NCBI GenBank assembly: GCA_030373325.1
Contig: JAUCZB010000003.1
Span: forward strand, 124,661-188,660
Reading direction: 5' to 3'
Length of the DNA: 64,000 nt
From: Cyanobium sp. CZS25K
GTDB taxonomy: Bacteria > Cyanobacteriota > Cyanobacteriia > PCC-6307 > Cyanobiaceae
Part shown: one piece after another, positions 45,401 through 53,771 of the stretch
How the letters are laid out: each line of letters starts with the position of its first letter
How positions within the stretch are numbered: the first letter of the stretch is position 1
Program-made: the position numbers and the translations under genes
The notes under the pieces: model-generated
What the model was told of the DNA's origin: nothing
Database searches by the model: none
The model's input: the letters and a program-made list of their open reading frames with translations, nothing else

Positions 45401-48400
45401 TCACTCCCCAGTGGCCCCGAAACCTGCCGGTTTGATCTGGAGTTCGTGCTGCGCCGGGCTCCGCGCGGCGGACTGAATGGTCAGATTCTGTTAGCCACGG
45501 ATCTTTTCGACGTTGATCGCATCGAGCGGCAGAGCAGCCATCTGGTCACGCTGCTGGCTTCGGCGGTGCAGGCCCCTGATGCTCCTGCCGCTGCCCTCAA
45601 TTGCCTCGCTGCATCCGAGCGGCAACGGATTGAACTGTGGCAGCAGGGCCCCAGCCTCGCTGTGCCGGCGCTGTGCATTCACCAGCTGTTCGAACTGCAG
45701 GTGGAACGCTCCCCCGACGCCATCGCCCTGGTGTTCGGGGATCAGGCGCTCACCTACAGCGAACTCAACGCCCGAGCGAACCGTCTGGCCCACGCCCTGA
45801 TCGCTCGCGGCGTGGGTCCCGAGGTGATCGTGGCCCTGGCGCTGGAACGCTCCATCGACCTGGTGGTGGTCCTGCTGGCCATCCTCAAGGCCGGTGGGGC
45901 CTACCTGCCCCTGGATCCGGCCTGGCCGCTGCAAAGCCTGGGGCAGATCCTTGAGGATGTTGCTCCCGCCGTGGTCATCAGCCCGGCCGACTGGGAGATC
46001 CCCGGCGGCACCGATCGGCAAACGTGGCTGTTGCACCTGAGCGATCACCCCCTGGTGCTCGACGGTCGGCCGGCTCCCAATCCGCTCTCGCGAGAGCATC
46101 ACCCCCGCCAGCTCGCATACCTCACCACCACCTCTGGCTCCACGGGAAGGCCCAAGGGGGTGCTGATCGAGCATCGGAGCATCCTGCGGTTGCTGGATCC
46201 CACCAATCCCTATGCGATCAGATGCGGTGATCGGATGCTGCAGCTGGCGCCGCTGTCGTTCGATGCGGCCACGTTCGAGATCTGGGGGGCCCTGCTCAAC
46301 GGCGCCACCCTGGTGATGGCGCCACCGGGGCAGCTTTCGGTGCAGGAGCTGGCCGCCTTGCTGCGCCAGCAGCGCATCTCCACCCTCTGGCTCACCGCCG
46401 GCCTGTTTCAGACCATGATCGAGGAACAACCTGAAGCTCTGGCCGGCGTGCGCCAGATCCTGGCCGGTGGGGATGTGCTGGCTCCCTGCGCGGTGCAACG
46501 GCTGCTGGATCGGCTGCCGGCGGGTCACCAGCTCATCAATGGTTATGGCCCCACCGAAAACACCACCTTCACCTGCTGCCATCGCCTCGCGGCCGGTGAC
46601 GCCTTGGATCCTGGCGGCCTGCCGATCGGTCGGCCCATTGCTGCCACCCTGGTGCGGGTGCTGGATCGCGATGGCCATCTCTGCCCGATCGGTGTGCCTG
46701 GTGAGCTCCATATCGGCGGAGCGGGACTGGCGCGGGGGTATCTCAACAACCCCGAACTCACCGCCGAGACCTTCATTGCCGATCCGTTCGCCCCGGGCTC
46801 CACAGCGGGTCTGTATCGATCCGGTGATCTGGTGTCGTGGAATGCCGACGGCAGCCTCGCCTTTCATGGACGGATCGACCAGCAGATCAAGCTGCGGGGC
46901 TTCCGCATCGAACCGGGTGAGATCGAGGCCCATCTGCTGGCCCATCCCGCTGTTGGCCAGGCGGTGGTGGTGCTGCGCCGGGATGATCCGTCCAACCCGC
47001 GGCTGATCGCCTACTGGGTGCAGCAGACCCCTGGACCCTCGGGAGCTGCGGATGGTGTCGGCGCGATGGTGAGGGCTGCCGCAGCCGCATCGTCAAACCA
47101 AACCGCATCCGCCGCCCCAGCTGCACCGACACAGACACCGACACCGACTTCGACGCCGACACCAGCTTCTCCAGCCACCGCCGATCAGCTGCGCTCCTTC
47201 CTCGCCGAGCGCCTGCCCGACTCCATGGTGCCCGCAGCGTTTGTGGAGCTGGAGGCTTTGCCATTGACCACAAACGGCAAGCTGGATCGCAACGCCCTGC
47301 CCGCTCCCTCCTTCTCGGGGGATCAGGAGCAGCGGGTTGATCCGCGCACCGAACGTGAGCGCGAGCTCCATGCCATTTGGGCAGACGTGCTCGGCCATGA
47401 CGATTTCGGCATCACCGACAACTTCTTCCACATCGGCGGCCATTCCCTGGTCGCCGCACGGCTGATCCAGCGAATCAACGACTCCGGTATCGCCGAGATC
47501 GGCGTCGCCGCACTCTTTCAGCACCCCACCATCGCCGCACTGGCCCAGTTGATCGGTGGCGAGAGGTCCCACGATCCCCGCCGTTTCCTCGTCAGCCTGC
47601 AGCCCCAAGGGGAGGCCCCACCGCTGTTTGTGATCCATGGCGGCGCCGGCGATGTCTTCGTGTTCGTTGCCCTCGCGCGGGCCCTGGCCCCTGACCGGCC
47701 GGTGTATGGCCTGCAGGCGATCGGTCTTGATGGCACCCTGCCACGTCACACCAGCGTGGAGCAGATGGCCGCCGCCTATGCGACCGAGATCCGCGCCTTT
47801 TATCCCAGCGGGCCCTACCACCTGATCGGTTATTCCGCAGGTGGCTGGTATGCCCATGCCGTGGCCGCCGAACTGCTGCGCTTCGGCGGCTCCATCGGTC
47901 TATTGGCCGTAGTGGATACCGGCGCCACCGCCGATCTGCACCGCCGCGTGCGGGCACCGATGGTGGCCGGCCACCTGCTGCGCCGCTTGCCCCTGAGGTT
48001 ACGGGAGTTGCTCGACACGGGCCCCAGCCAACTGGGTGGCTTCCTGCACCAGCGCGCCAGCGCGATGCGCTTCCATCTGGCCGGCATGCGGCGGCAGCAA
48101 CCCATCAACGCGCCAGAGGATCTGGAGACGCGGGCCGTGAATCCCACCCTGCTCAACCATTCCGATTACTACGTGAAGGTTCAGACCCTCTACCGACCGC
48201 CCAGGCTGCCGGTGGCGGTGGATGTGCTCTCCACCCGTTCCACCTGGCTGCAGAAGCAGTGGCTCTGGCGCTTCTATGCCCGCCGGGGTGTGCGCTGGCA
48301 TCCCGTGCTGGATCGCCATGATGATTTCTTTAATGCCGCGCTGATGCCACCGCTGGCTGATCTGCTCAGGGAAAGGCTGCGGGAGATCGAGGCGGGGAGC

Positions 48401-48433
48401 ACTACGGCTCACCCCCGATCTATTGCGCCCTGA
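42455..48433 (+). CDS. Nonribosomal peptide synthetase, ligase-T-C-A-T-TE
   Basis: 1992 aa. Domains: an acyl/aryl-AMP ligase (about 1-500; ATSGTTGVPKWV, EAYGMSECP, GPTGKVQRSR); carrier T1 (about 505-580; LGGDSLSG); condensation (about 620-1050; HHIASDG); adenylation A2 (about 1080-1615; TTSGSTGRPKG, GYGPTE, YRSGDL, TTNGKLDRNALP); carrier T2 (about 1630-1700; IGGHSL); thioesterase (about 1715-1985; GYSAGG). My reading of the ten A2 pocket residues is DAFWLGGTFK, close to the published valine code. The ligase resembles oxalate/acyl-CoA ligases, so a carboxylic acid starter is likely. Product prediction: an acyl-Val-type amide released by hydrolysis or cyclisation. A Thr/Pro-rich insert sits near residues 1544-1577. 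Confidence 0.93.
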   Translation: MKRPRTILEALQIWRDQDPQAPALCGTQGPWLSRADLGHRLEEGHRVLRQAGLGASERLAVLMPQGLDGAVVALQVAGACSLAPLRAGTPAERWPAVLQGLAPAALVLAPGGEPALAAAAKALGIPVLDPELLFHPAAEGKPEVEGEGGRAGQFIVIATSGTTGVPKWVCHSQASLLGGSEAMARSLALSPDDRTLLALPLHHVHGLVSALLMPLASGGSVVVAEGFDPAAVLSCVAEHGISWISLPPAMHRALLDQHGRIPLAAGHRLRFLRSGAISLPGRLIDELRSAFGVPVIEAYGMSECPHICGNPIDAPRPGSVGKPVVEELAVVDGAGKPLPVGAWGQVVVRGRPVMAGYLGPEQASAAACRDGWLQTGDEGRLDREGYLELRGRLSERINRGGLKVTPAVVDAALLQHPGVREAMAFALPHPTLSEDLAAAVVLQPGAGLDEQELRDHAFQLLAPHEVPTRILLVEAFPRGPTGKVQRSRLAEAFAVDLAPRHDEPRSELEDQIAATFAAVLRQPPPGRHANFFQLGGDSLSGMRVIQALEQQLGLSLPPSLLFACPSPRTLAEQLAPMRNARSGQEGENQELCADPGELKRIPTAQPLAGTWPPGCEAFPASQAQARLWFLHQLEPDLTAYHLPALWRLRGVLDVAVLEQALGALIERHPTLRTSFQLRDREVVQIVHPAAPFALKAEALAARNPAAVIQEWLEQEQRTPFDLTAGLLLGARLLAVDDRHHLLLINHHHIASDGWSRSVLARDLVELYNAHHSGRSPDHQPLSVHYQDYATWQRQRLSGHRLRELRKYWISELMDLEPLQLPADRPRPAMPTHCGGSVGFTIESALLEPFEELCRREGATLQMGLLAVVALLLHRYSRQDDLAIGVPIWGRNHPELENLIGFFINTLPIRTRFEPGLSFRELLAQVRDASIGAYDHQELPFEQMVEALNLARDTSRNPLVQVTLQLVELPGATLQMLDGLDAESLPSGPETCRFDLEFVLRRAPRGGLNGQILLATDLFDVDRIERQSSHLVTLLASAVQAPDAPAAALNCLAASERQRIELWQQGPSLAVPALCIHQLFELQVERSPDAIALVFGDQALTYSELNARANRLAHALIARGVGPEVIVALALERSIDLVVVLLAILKAGGAYLPLDPAWPLQSLGQILEDVAPAVVISPADWEIPGGTDRQTWLLHLSDHPLVLDGRPAPNPLSREHHPRQLAYLTTTSGSTGRPKGVLIEHRSILRLLDPTNPYAIRCGDRMLQLAPLSFDAATFEIWGALLNGATLVMAPPGQLSVQELAALLRQQRISTLWLTAGLFQTMIEEQPEALAGVRQILAGGDVLAPCAVQRLLDRLPAGHQLINGYGPTENTTFTCCHRLAAGDALDPGGLPIGRPIAATLVRVLDRDGHLCPIGVPGELHIGGAGLARGYLNNPELTAETFIADPFAPGSTAGLYRSGDLVSWNADGSLAFHGRIDQQIKLRGFRIEPGEIEAHLLAHPAVGQAVVVLRRDDPSNPRLIAYWVQQTPGPSGAADGVGAMVRAAAAASSNQTASAAPAAPTQTPTPTSTPTPASPATADQLRSFLAERLPDSMVPAAFVELEALPLTTNGKLDRNALPAPSFSGDQEQRVDPRTERERELHAIWADVLGHDDFGITDNFFHIGGHSLVAARLIQRINDSGIAEIGVAALFQHPTIAALAQLIGGERSHDPRRFLVSLQPQGEAPPLFVIHGGAGDVFVFVALARALAPDRPVYGLQAIGLDGTLPRHTSVEQMAAAYATEIRAFYPSGPYHLIGYSAGGWYAHAVAAELLRFGGSIGLLAVVDTGATADLHRRVRAPMVAGHLLRRLPLRLRELLDTGPSQLGGFLHQRASAMRFHLAGMRRQQPINAPEDLETRAVNPTLLNHSDYYVKVQTLYRPPRLPVAVDVLSTRSTWLQKQWLWRFYARRGVRWHPVLDRHDDFFNAALMPPLADLLRERLREIEAGSTTAHPRSIAP
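47129..47165 (+). repeat. Microsatellite-like ACACCGAC repeat inside the NRPS
   Basis: An imperfect short tandem repeat (ACAGACACCGACACCGACTT-like units) encodes the Thr/Pro-rich linker TQTPTPTSTPTPAS between the A9 and A10 motifs of the second adenylation domain. It probably lengthens a flexible hinge and could vary in length among strains. Confidence 0.55.
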
Positions 48434-48678
48434 ACGTTGGTACACAGGTTGCGTCATGGGCACGCGCATCGGCTGACATCCAGGCACAATCTCCATCTCA
48501 AACGGCGTCTCTGGCGCGCCTTGGCTTGTGCGGGAGTGGTCGTTCGCCAGTTGTTCGAGGAGCATCACTACTTCCACCACGCATCCCTGGCGGGGCCATT
48601 GGCCGCTGCCAACGCCCAGGCCTTGGATCAGATTGAGCAGGCTGAAAGCTCCTGGCATGCCCCGTCGATCCTTGCTGG

Positions 48679-49155
48679 TCAATCCCACGGGCTTGTGAGC
48701 CAGACCTGGAAGGCGTTCAACGCGCCCCGCACCTCCGGCCAGAGGGCGAGGGCAAGGGTGCGCAGCCGCTTCACCGGCTCTGGTTGGAGTTCGTACGCGT
48801 AAAGATGCCGCACAAGGTGGCGGAAGCGCAGTAACTCCTGCAATGAAGCGATGGAGGCCTCACGAAGCACGGCAGGTCGCTCCTCCGAGGGCTGGCCCAT
48901 GCGCTCGAGGAGTCGCCGATGCCAATCCAGCCCGTCGGGGGTGCCGCCATTGAGCACCCGGCTGATCTGCAGGAAGCAACGTTCGATTCCGGTGTAAAAG
49001 CTCTGTAGGCGCAGGGCTGCAGCGTCGATTCGCAGGCGATCAACGGCCACCCCTCCAAGCGCCGCCAGGCTGTCCACCAGGGCATCGAGCTTCCGTTCCT
49101 CCACAGCCAGATCCAGGGCCAGATCACGCAGTTGCTGGGGAGAAGGGGCTGCCAT
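48679..49155 (-). CDS. HepT-like HEPN toxin
   Basis: 158 aa from ATG 49155. An all-helical protein with the HEPN-type RNase signature R-x4-H in FRHLVRHLYAYEL, preceded by LQSFYTGIERCFLQISRVLNG. It follows mntA by 4 bases on the same strand. In MntA/HepT systems the HEPN protein is the toxin and the nucleotidyltransferase neutralises it by adding AMP near the R-x4-6-H-x-Y Tyr; here the Tyr after the His is in HLYAY. Roles are by family analogy. Confidence 0.82.
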   Translation of the reverse strand: MAAPSPQQLRDLALDLAVEERKLDALVDSLAALGGVAVDRLRIDAAALRLQSFYTGIERCFLQISRVLNGGTPDGLDWHRRLLERMGQPSEERPAVLREASIASLQELLRFRHLVRHLYAYELQPEPVKRLRTLALALWPEVRGALNAFQVWLTSPWD

Positions 49156-49159
49156 GGGT

Positions 49160-49549
49160 TCAAGTGAGAGCCATGGCCTGTCGCCGCAGGCGTTCTTGCC
49201 AGTGGGACGGCAGATCCTCCCAGCGCGCCAGGTCGATGGCGATGCCCTCCTGGCCGGCGTCGGCCAGGGATTGATCCACCACACCCTCCACCAGGCCCAG
49301 GGCCTCCAGCTGGGCAGCGGCGGGCAGCCCTTCCAGCACCAGATCCAGATCGGAGTGGCGCCGAAAGGAGCTGGCATCCAGCGCCGAACCAAACAACCAC
49401 ACCCCCTGCAGCACCGGCCAACGCTCGCGCAGGGCCTCTGCGGCCCGGCCCGCTGCCACCAGCAGCCGTTGCCGCCGTTCCTCCACAAGCCCCTGCTCCT
49501 GGGCCCAGCGCCGCTGCAAGTGCTGGTGATGGAGATCAACGGCAGCCAT
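49160..49549 (-). CDS. MntA-like nucleotidyltransferase antitoxin
   Basis: 129 aa minimal nucleotidyltransferase. The signature is [25 protein letters not shown] followed by D-x-D at the expected spacing, with a third Asp in IAIDLARW. It is first in a two-gene module with the HEPN toxin. The predicted reaction is AMP transfer from ATP to the toxin. It is divergent from rsmH with 53 bases between them. Confidence 0.85.
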   Translation of the reverse strand: MAAVDLHHQHLQRRWAQEQGLVEERRQRLLVAAGRAAEALRERWPVLQGVWLFGSALDASSFRRHSDLDLVLEGLPAAAQLEALGLVEGVVDQSLADAGQEGIAIDLARWEDLPSHWQERLRRQAMALT

Positions 49550-49602
49550 GGGAAAACGTTAAGGGAGGTGTTGCCCAGCTCGGCTGCTTTAGGACAGAAG
49601 CC

Positions 49603-50505
49603 ATGAGCACGCCCTTCACCCACCAGAGCGTCTTGGCCGCTGAGGTGGTGCAGGCTTTCAGCGTCCACCCCCCCGGCGATGCCGTTGGAGGCGCCCCCCT
49701 CCTGATCGACGGCACCCTCGGCGGCGGCGGCCACAGCGCCCTGCTGCTGGAGGCCCACCCCCATTGGCAGCTGATCGGCCTCGACCAGGACCCCACCGCC
49801 CGGGCGGCGGCGGCCGCGCAGCTGGCCCCCTATGGCGACCGAGTTCGGATCGAAGCCGCCAACTTCGGCTCCTGGATGCCGCCGGCGGACCGGCGCGCCG
49901 TGGCGGTGCTGGCGGATCTGGGCGTGAGCAGCCCCCAGCTGGATCGGGCCGAGCGGGGCTTCAGCTTCCGCGCCGAGGGGCCGATCGACATGCGCATGAA
50001 CCCCGAGGCGGGCGAGAGCGCCGCCGAGCTGCTTGATCGGGTGGAGGAAGGGGTGCTGGCGGACCTGCTGTTTCAGTTCGGCGAGGAGCGCCTGTCGCGG
50101 CGGATCGCCCGGCGGCTGGTGGCCGAGCGGGAGGCGAAGCTCTGGCGGGAACGCAGCACGGCCGAGCTGGCTTACGCCGTGGCCGGTTGCTATCCACCGA
50201 AGGCCCGCCACGGCCGCATCCACCCTGCCACCCGCAGCTTCCAGGCCCTGCGGATCGCCGTGAACGATGAGCTCGGGGCCCTCGAGCGCCTGCTGCGGCA
50301 CGCCCCGGACTGGCTGGAGCCCGGCGGCCTGCTGGCGATCATCAGCTTTCACTCCCTCGAAGACCGCCTGGTGAAGCAGGCCTTCCTGGCCGACGGGCGG
50401 CTGGAGCGAATCACCCGCCGGCCGCTGGTCGCTGATCCGGCCGAGGCGGAGGCCAATCCCCGCAGCCGCTCCGCCAAGCTGCGAGTGGCCCGCCGCCTGC
50501 CATGA
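49603..50505 (+). CDS. rsmH: 16S rRNA (cytosine1402-N4)-methyltransferase RsmH
   Basis: 300 aa. It starts [15 protein letters not shown], has the SAM motif [84 protein letters not shown] and the C-terminal [15 protein letters not shown]. It methylates N4 of C1402 in 16S rRNA. All motifs and length fit. The stop overlaps the DUF456 start by 4 bases. Confidence 0.96.
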   Translation: MSTPFTHQSVLAAEVVQAFSVHPPGDAVGGAPLLIDGTLGGGGHSALLLEAHPHWQLIGLDQDPTARAAAAAQLAPYGDRVRIEAANFGSWMPPADRRAVAVLADLGVSSPQLDRAERGFSFRAEGPIDMRMNPEAGESAAELLDRVEEGVLADLLFQFGEERLSRRIARRLVAEREAKLWRERSTAELAYAVAGCYPPKARHGRIHPATRSFQALRIAVNDELGALERLLRHAPDWLEPGGLLAIISFHSLEDRLVKQAFLADGRLERITRRPLVADPAEAEANPRSRSAKLRVARRLP

Positions 50506-51197
50506 CCCTTCCTGAATCCCTTCCCGCTCTGCTGCAAGGGTTCCGGCACGGGCCCCTCCTGGTCGGGCCGCCATTTCTGATTCACCCGGTGGCCCTGGCC
50601 CTGCCCTCGCTGCTCTGGCATCCCTCCCTGCCGCCCGTTCAGCGGGTCGATCTGGCCTGGTGGGGTGCCCTGCTGATCCAGCTCATGGCGATCCCCGGCA
50701 CCCTGCTGCCGGTGCTGCCGGGCCTGGCCCTGCTGCCCCTGGGCGCTTTGGTCTGGTGTCTCACGGTGGGCTTTGCCGAAGGCTGGCCCAGCCTCGCCCT
50801 GGCGGCGGTGATGCTGTTGCTGGGCTGGGGCGCCGATGCCCTGGGGCTGGTGCTGGGCCCGGCCCGGCTGCAGGCCACCCGCTGGAGTTACGTCGGTGCC
50901 GGCCTCGGCCTGCTGGTGGGCCTGCTGGGGTTGCTGCCGGCCCTGCCTGTGGGTGGCCCCCTGCTCGGTGCCCTGGTGGGGCCGCTGCTCGGGGCAAGCC
51001 TCGGTGAGCTTCTCACCGCCCCGCCATCCCTGGGGCCCCCCGGCCTGGGCCGCTTGCGCCGCTCCCTGCTGGTGGGTCTGGCGGTGGTGGCCGGGATGCT
51101 GGTGAGCCGCCTGGCCCAGCTGCTGCTGGCCCTGGTGGGTGTGCTGGGGTTCGTGCTGCTCACCGTGGGCCCCTTCGCCATCCGAGCTGGCGGCTGA
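50502..51197 (+). CDS. DUF456 membrane protein
   Basis: 231 aa with multiple hydrophobic helices rich in Leu/Gly. The DUF456 features are [22 protein letters not shown], then [38 protein letters not shown] with glycine-zipper character. Its first 60 residues are less typical and an internal ATG (about 50685) is possible. Function is unknown. The 4-base overlap with rsmH argues for the ATG at 50502. Confidence 0.82.
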   Translation: MTLPESLPALLQGFRHGPLLVGPPFLIHPVALALPSLLWHPSLPPVQRVDLAWWGALLIQLMAIPGTLLPVLPGLALLPLGALVWCLTVGFAEGWPSLALAAVMLLLGWGADALGLVLGPARLQATRWSYVGAGLGLLVGLLGLLPALPVGGPLLGALVGPLLGASLGELLTAPPSLGPPGLGRLRRSLLVGLAVVAGMLVSRLAQLLLALVGVLGFVLLTVGPFAIRAGG

Positions 51198-51204
51198 AAC
51201 GCTT

Positions 51205-52038
51205 TCAGCGGCTGGGGGGGAGCGGCAGGGGATCGGCAGCGCCGCTGGCCAGCACCAGCTGCCGGTAGGCGGCCGTGGCGATGCAGACCACCAGGGGCCA
51301 GGCCACGAAGGCTCCGACCAGGCAGGCCAGCAGCCCCAGGAGCATCAGCAGGCCCCCGATCAGGGTGAGCAGCAGCACCATCAGCCAGCTGGGGTCCACC
51401 AGCTCCCGCCCGCGCTGCAGGGCGGAGCGGGAGCCGGCGCGCTCGAACAGCACGATCTGGGTGAGGAAGCTCTGGTTGATCGCCAGGTAGATCACGCCCA
51501 GCAGCAGCACGCCCAGCAGAAGAAGGAACACCACCGCCAGGCTCAGGCCCAGCACCTCCACCAGGGTGCGGTTGCTCGCTACGAGCTGGTCGGCGTAGAT
51601 CCCCAGCAGGGCCAGGGGGCCTCCCACCAGCAGCAGCAGGCCGATCAGGGGCACGAGCACCACCGCCGCCAGCAGCAGCCAGGCCCGCAGCAGCCGCCCG
51701 AACACCTCCCCGTCCCAGCGCATCAGTTGCCCCAGGGAGGGGTGGCCGCCCTGGAGGGCGCTGCCGGCGCCGCGCACCAGCCCGATGGCACACCAGAGGT
51801 TGAGCAGCAGGTTCGCCGTCAGCCCGATCAGGTAGAGCAGCCAGTCGAGGGGATCGCTGGAGGCCACCCCGCCGCTGCTGATGCGGCTCTGCAGGGGCTG
51901 GATCACGAACTGGAGGGCGATGACGATCAGGGGGAAACCCACGAAGGGTCCCGGGCTGCGGCTGAAGGCCCGCCAGCCCTCCTGGAGCGCATCACCGAAG
52001 TCGAGCCGGGGCCCCTGGCGGCCGACGGGTGTGGCCAT
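51205..52038 (-). CDS. Hypothetical multi-helix membrane protein
   Basis: 277 aa from ATG 52038. A cytoplasmic N-terminus (LDFGDALQEGWRAFSRSPGPFV) is followed by six helices (for example FPLIVIALQFVIQPL, AWLLLAAVVLVPLIGLLLLVGGPLALLGIYADQ, VLGLSLAVVFLLLLGVLLLGVIYLAI, WLMVLLLTLIGGLLMLLGLLACLVGAFVAWPL). The DALQEGW motif and helix layout resemble DUF975-like and glycerophosphodiester-membrane families. Function unknown. It converges with DUF456 with a 7-base gap. Confidence 0.75.
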   Translation of the reverse strand: MATPVGRQGPRLDFGDALQEGWRAFSRSPGPFVGFPLIVIALQFVIQPLQSRISSGGVASSDPLDWLLYLIGLTANLLLNLWCAIGLVRGAGSALQGGHPSLGQLMRWDGEVFGRLLRAWLLLAAVVLVPLIGLLLLVGGPLALLGIYADQLVASNRTLVEVLGLSLAVVFLLLLGVLLLGVIYLAINQSFLTQIVLFERAGSRSALQRGRELVDPSWLMVLLLTLIGGLLMLLGLLACLVGAFVAWPLVVCIATAAYRQLVLASGAADPLPLPPSR

Positions 52039-52064
52039 CGATCCACCTGTGGATGTCCCGAAAG

Positions 52065-53207
52065 CTAGACAGGCGCTCGCAGCTCCGCCACCGCGTCGCG
52101 CACGGCCGCCACGGCGACGTCGATGTCCGCCGCCGTCGTCCCCCGGCCCAGACCGAAACGGATTGAGGCGCCGGCGGCGCGGCGGTCGAGGCCGAGGGCG
52201 GCCAGCACGTGGGAGGGGCTGCCCTGGCTGCAGGCCGAACCGCTGCTCACCGCCATCACCCGGCGCAGCAGCCGGTGCAGGCGACTGCCGTCCACGCCTT
52301 CGATCGTGACATTGAGGCTGTGGGGCAGGCAGTGGCGCGGGTGGCCGTTGCGGCGCACACCGCCGAGGGCCGCCAGCTCCGCCCACAGCCGGTCCCGCAG
52401 GGCCCCGAGCCGTCCGGCCCGCTCCTCCCGGTCGGCCAGGGCGCCGGCCACCGCGGCGCCGAGGCCGACGATCAGGGGCACCGGCAGGGTGCCGCCCCGC
52501 AGCCCGCCCTCCTGGCCGCCGCCGAGCTGCTGGGGGGCCAGGGGCACGCCCGGACGCCGCAGCAGGGCCCCCACCCCCTTGGGGCCGTAGAGCTTATGGC
52601 CGCTGAGGCTGAGCAGGTCGATGCCGAGGTCGGCCATGGCCAGCGGGATGTGGCCCACCGCCTGGGCGGCGTCGCAGTGGAACAGCACCCCCCGGTCGCG
52701 GCAGAGGGCGCCGATGCTGGCCAGGGGCTGGAGCACACCGATCTCGTTGTTCGCCGCCATCACCGACAGCATCAAAGCGTCGGGCTCCAGGGCGTCCGCC
52801 AGCCGCGCCGGATCGACCAGGCCATCGGCCCCCACCGGCAGCACGGTGAGCGCAAAGCCGTGGCGATCCAGCCAGGCCAGCGGCTCCAGCACGGCCCGGT
52901 GCTCGCTGGCCAGCGTCACCAGCCGGCGGCGCGGCTCGCCCCGCTCCAGGGCCGCCTCGGCCACGCCGCGCAACGCCAGATTGTTGGCTTCGGTGGCGCC
53001 GCTGGTGAAGATCACCGCGTCGCTGGCCACCCCCAGCCCCTCGGCCACCCGGGCCCGGGCGATGTCCACGGCCGCCGCCGCCTCCAGGGCCGGCCGGTGC
53101 AGGCGGCTGGAGGGATTGGCGGCGTTTTCCGTCCACCAGGGCGCCATGGCCGCCACCACCGCTGGATCGCACGGGGTGCTCGCGTGGTGGTCGAGGTACG
53201 TCAGCAT
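52065..53207 (-). CDS. Cysteine desulfurase (IscS/NifS-type)
   Basis: 380 aa from ATG 53207. PLP fold type I: YLDHHASTPCDP at the N-terminus, FTSGATEANNLAL, SEHRAVLEP, the PLP-lysine motif LSLSGHKLYGPKGVGAL, LRGGTLPVPLI and the sulfur-carrying Cys in SSGSACSQGSPSHVLAALG. It removes sulfur from cysteine to a persulfide for Fe-S cluster or tRNA thiolation. The short Cys loop fits group I enzymes. It is head-to-head with the next gene, only 6 bases between start codons. Confidence 0.9.
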   Translation of the reverse strand: MLTYLDHHASTPCDPAVVAAMAPWWTENAANPSSRLHRPALEAAAAVDIARARVAEGLGVASDAVIFTSGATEANNLALRGVAEAALERGEPRRRLVTLASEHRAVLEPLAWLDRHGFALTVLPVGADGLVDPARLADALEPDALMLSVMAANNEIGVLQPLASIGALCRDRGVLFHCDAAQAVGHIPLAMADLGIDLLSLSGHKLYGPKGVGALLRRPGVPLAPQQLGGGQEGGLRGGTLPVPLIVGLGAAVAGALADREERAGRLGALRDRLWAELAALGGVRRNGHPRHCLPHSLNVTIEGVDGSRLHRLLRRVMAVSSGSACSQGSPSHVLAALGLDRRAAGASIRFGLGRGTTAADIDVAVAAVRDAVAELRAPV

Positions 53208-53213
53208 GGAGCC

Positions 53214-53762
53214 ATGCTGATCCGTCCCCGCTCCTCCGGTGCCATCGCCCTGCGGCTGGGGGCCGTTCTGTCCTCGGTCGCCCTGACCTTGGCCTGGTCC
53301 CTGGCGCTGCCCCGTCCCGCCGCCGCCCAGGACGACTCCCGCAGCAATGCCGAGAACCGGCCCAAGGACTTCAGGGTGCTCCAGGACAGGGTGACCCACC
53401 GGGGCCGGGAGGTGGTGGGCATCTACGGCCTGGTGAGCGAGCCCGCCCAGCCGGGCATGTGGCGCGTGCAGGTGTGGGAGGAGCTCGACGACCGGGTGAC
53501 CGTCGCCACCGACAAGATCGGCTGCAGCCTCACCAGCCCGCTGCGGATCACCGGCACGGCACGCCGGCTGATCATCCGCGAACTCAATCCGGGCGGGGTC
53601 ATCACCCCCTCCAACCGGCTTGATCACCTGATGTGGTGGGCCGTCTGCGTGCCCGACCAGGCCGGCAAGGACCCCGCCACCCTGGGTCCGCTGGCCCGCC
53701 AGCTCGGTTACAGCGGCCTGTTGCCCGAACGGGAACAGGTGGTCCTTGGTCCCGGTCGATAG
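53214..53762 (+). CDS. Hypothetical exported protein
   Basis: 182 aa from ATG 53214. A cleavable signal (LGAVLSSVALTLAWSLALPRPAAA) is followed by a polar domain: FRVLQDRVTHRGREVVGIYGL, MWRVQVWEELDDRVTVATDKIGCSL, RLIIRELNPGGVIT, DHLMWWAVCVPDQAGKD. Two Cys could pair in the periplasm. The fold looks like cyanobacterial DUF3747/S-layer-adjacent domains (WRVQVWEEL and NPGGVITP wording), but assignment is tentative. It is followed after 9 bases by a response regulator. Confidence 0.7.
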   Translation: MLIRPRSSGAIALRLGAVLSSVALTLAWSLALPRPAAAQDDSRSNAENRPKDFRVLQDRVTHRGREVVGIYGLVSEPAQPGMWRVQVWEELDDRVTVATDKIGCSLTSPLRITGTARRLIIRELNPGGVITPSNRLDHLMWWAVCVPDQAGKDPATLGPLARQLGYSGLLPEREQVVLGPGR

Positions 53763-53771
53763 ATTTCCCCC

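Noticed and set aside
48434..48678. A short plus-strand frame after the NRPS (48437-48802)
   Set aside because: It overlaps the 3' end of the HEPN gene in antisense and has no protein-like features; the gap is treated as non-coding.
49156..50574. Upstream extension of the HEPN frame through the antitoxin and rsmH
   Set aside because: Only the part from ATG 49155 is protein-like; the rest is antisense or out of frame to mntA and rsmH.
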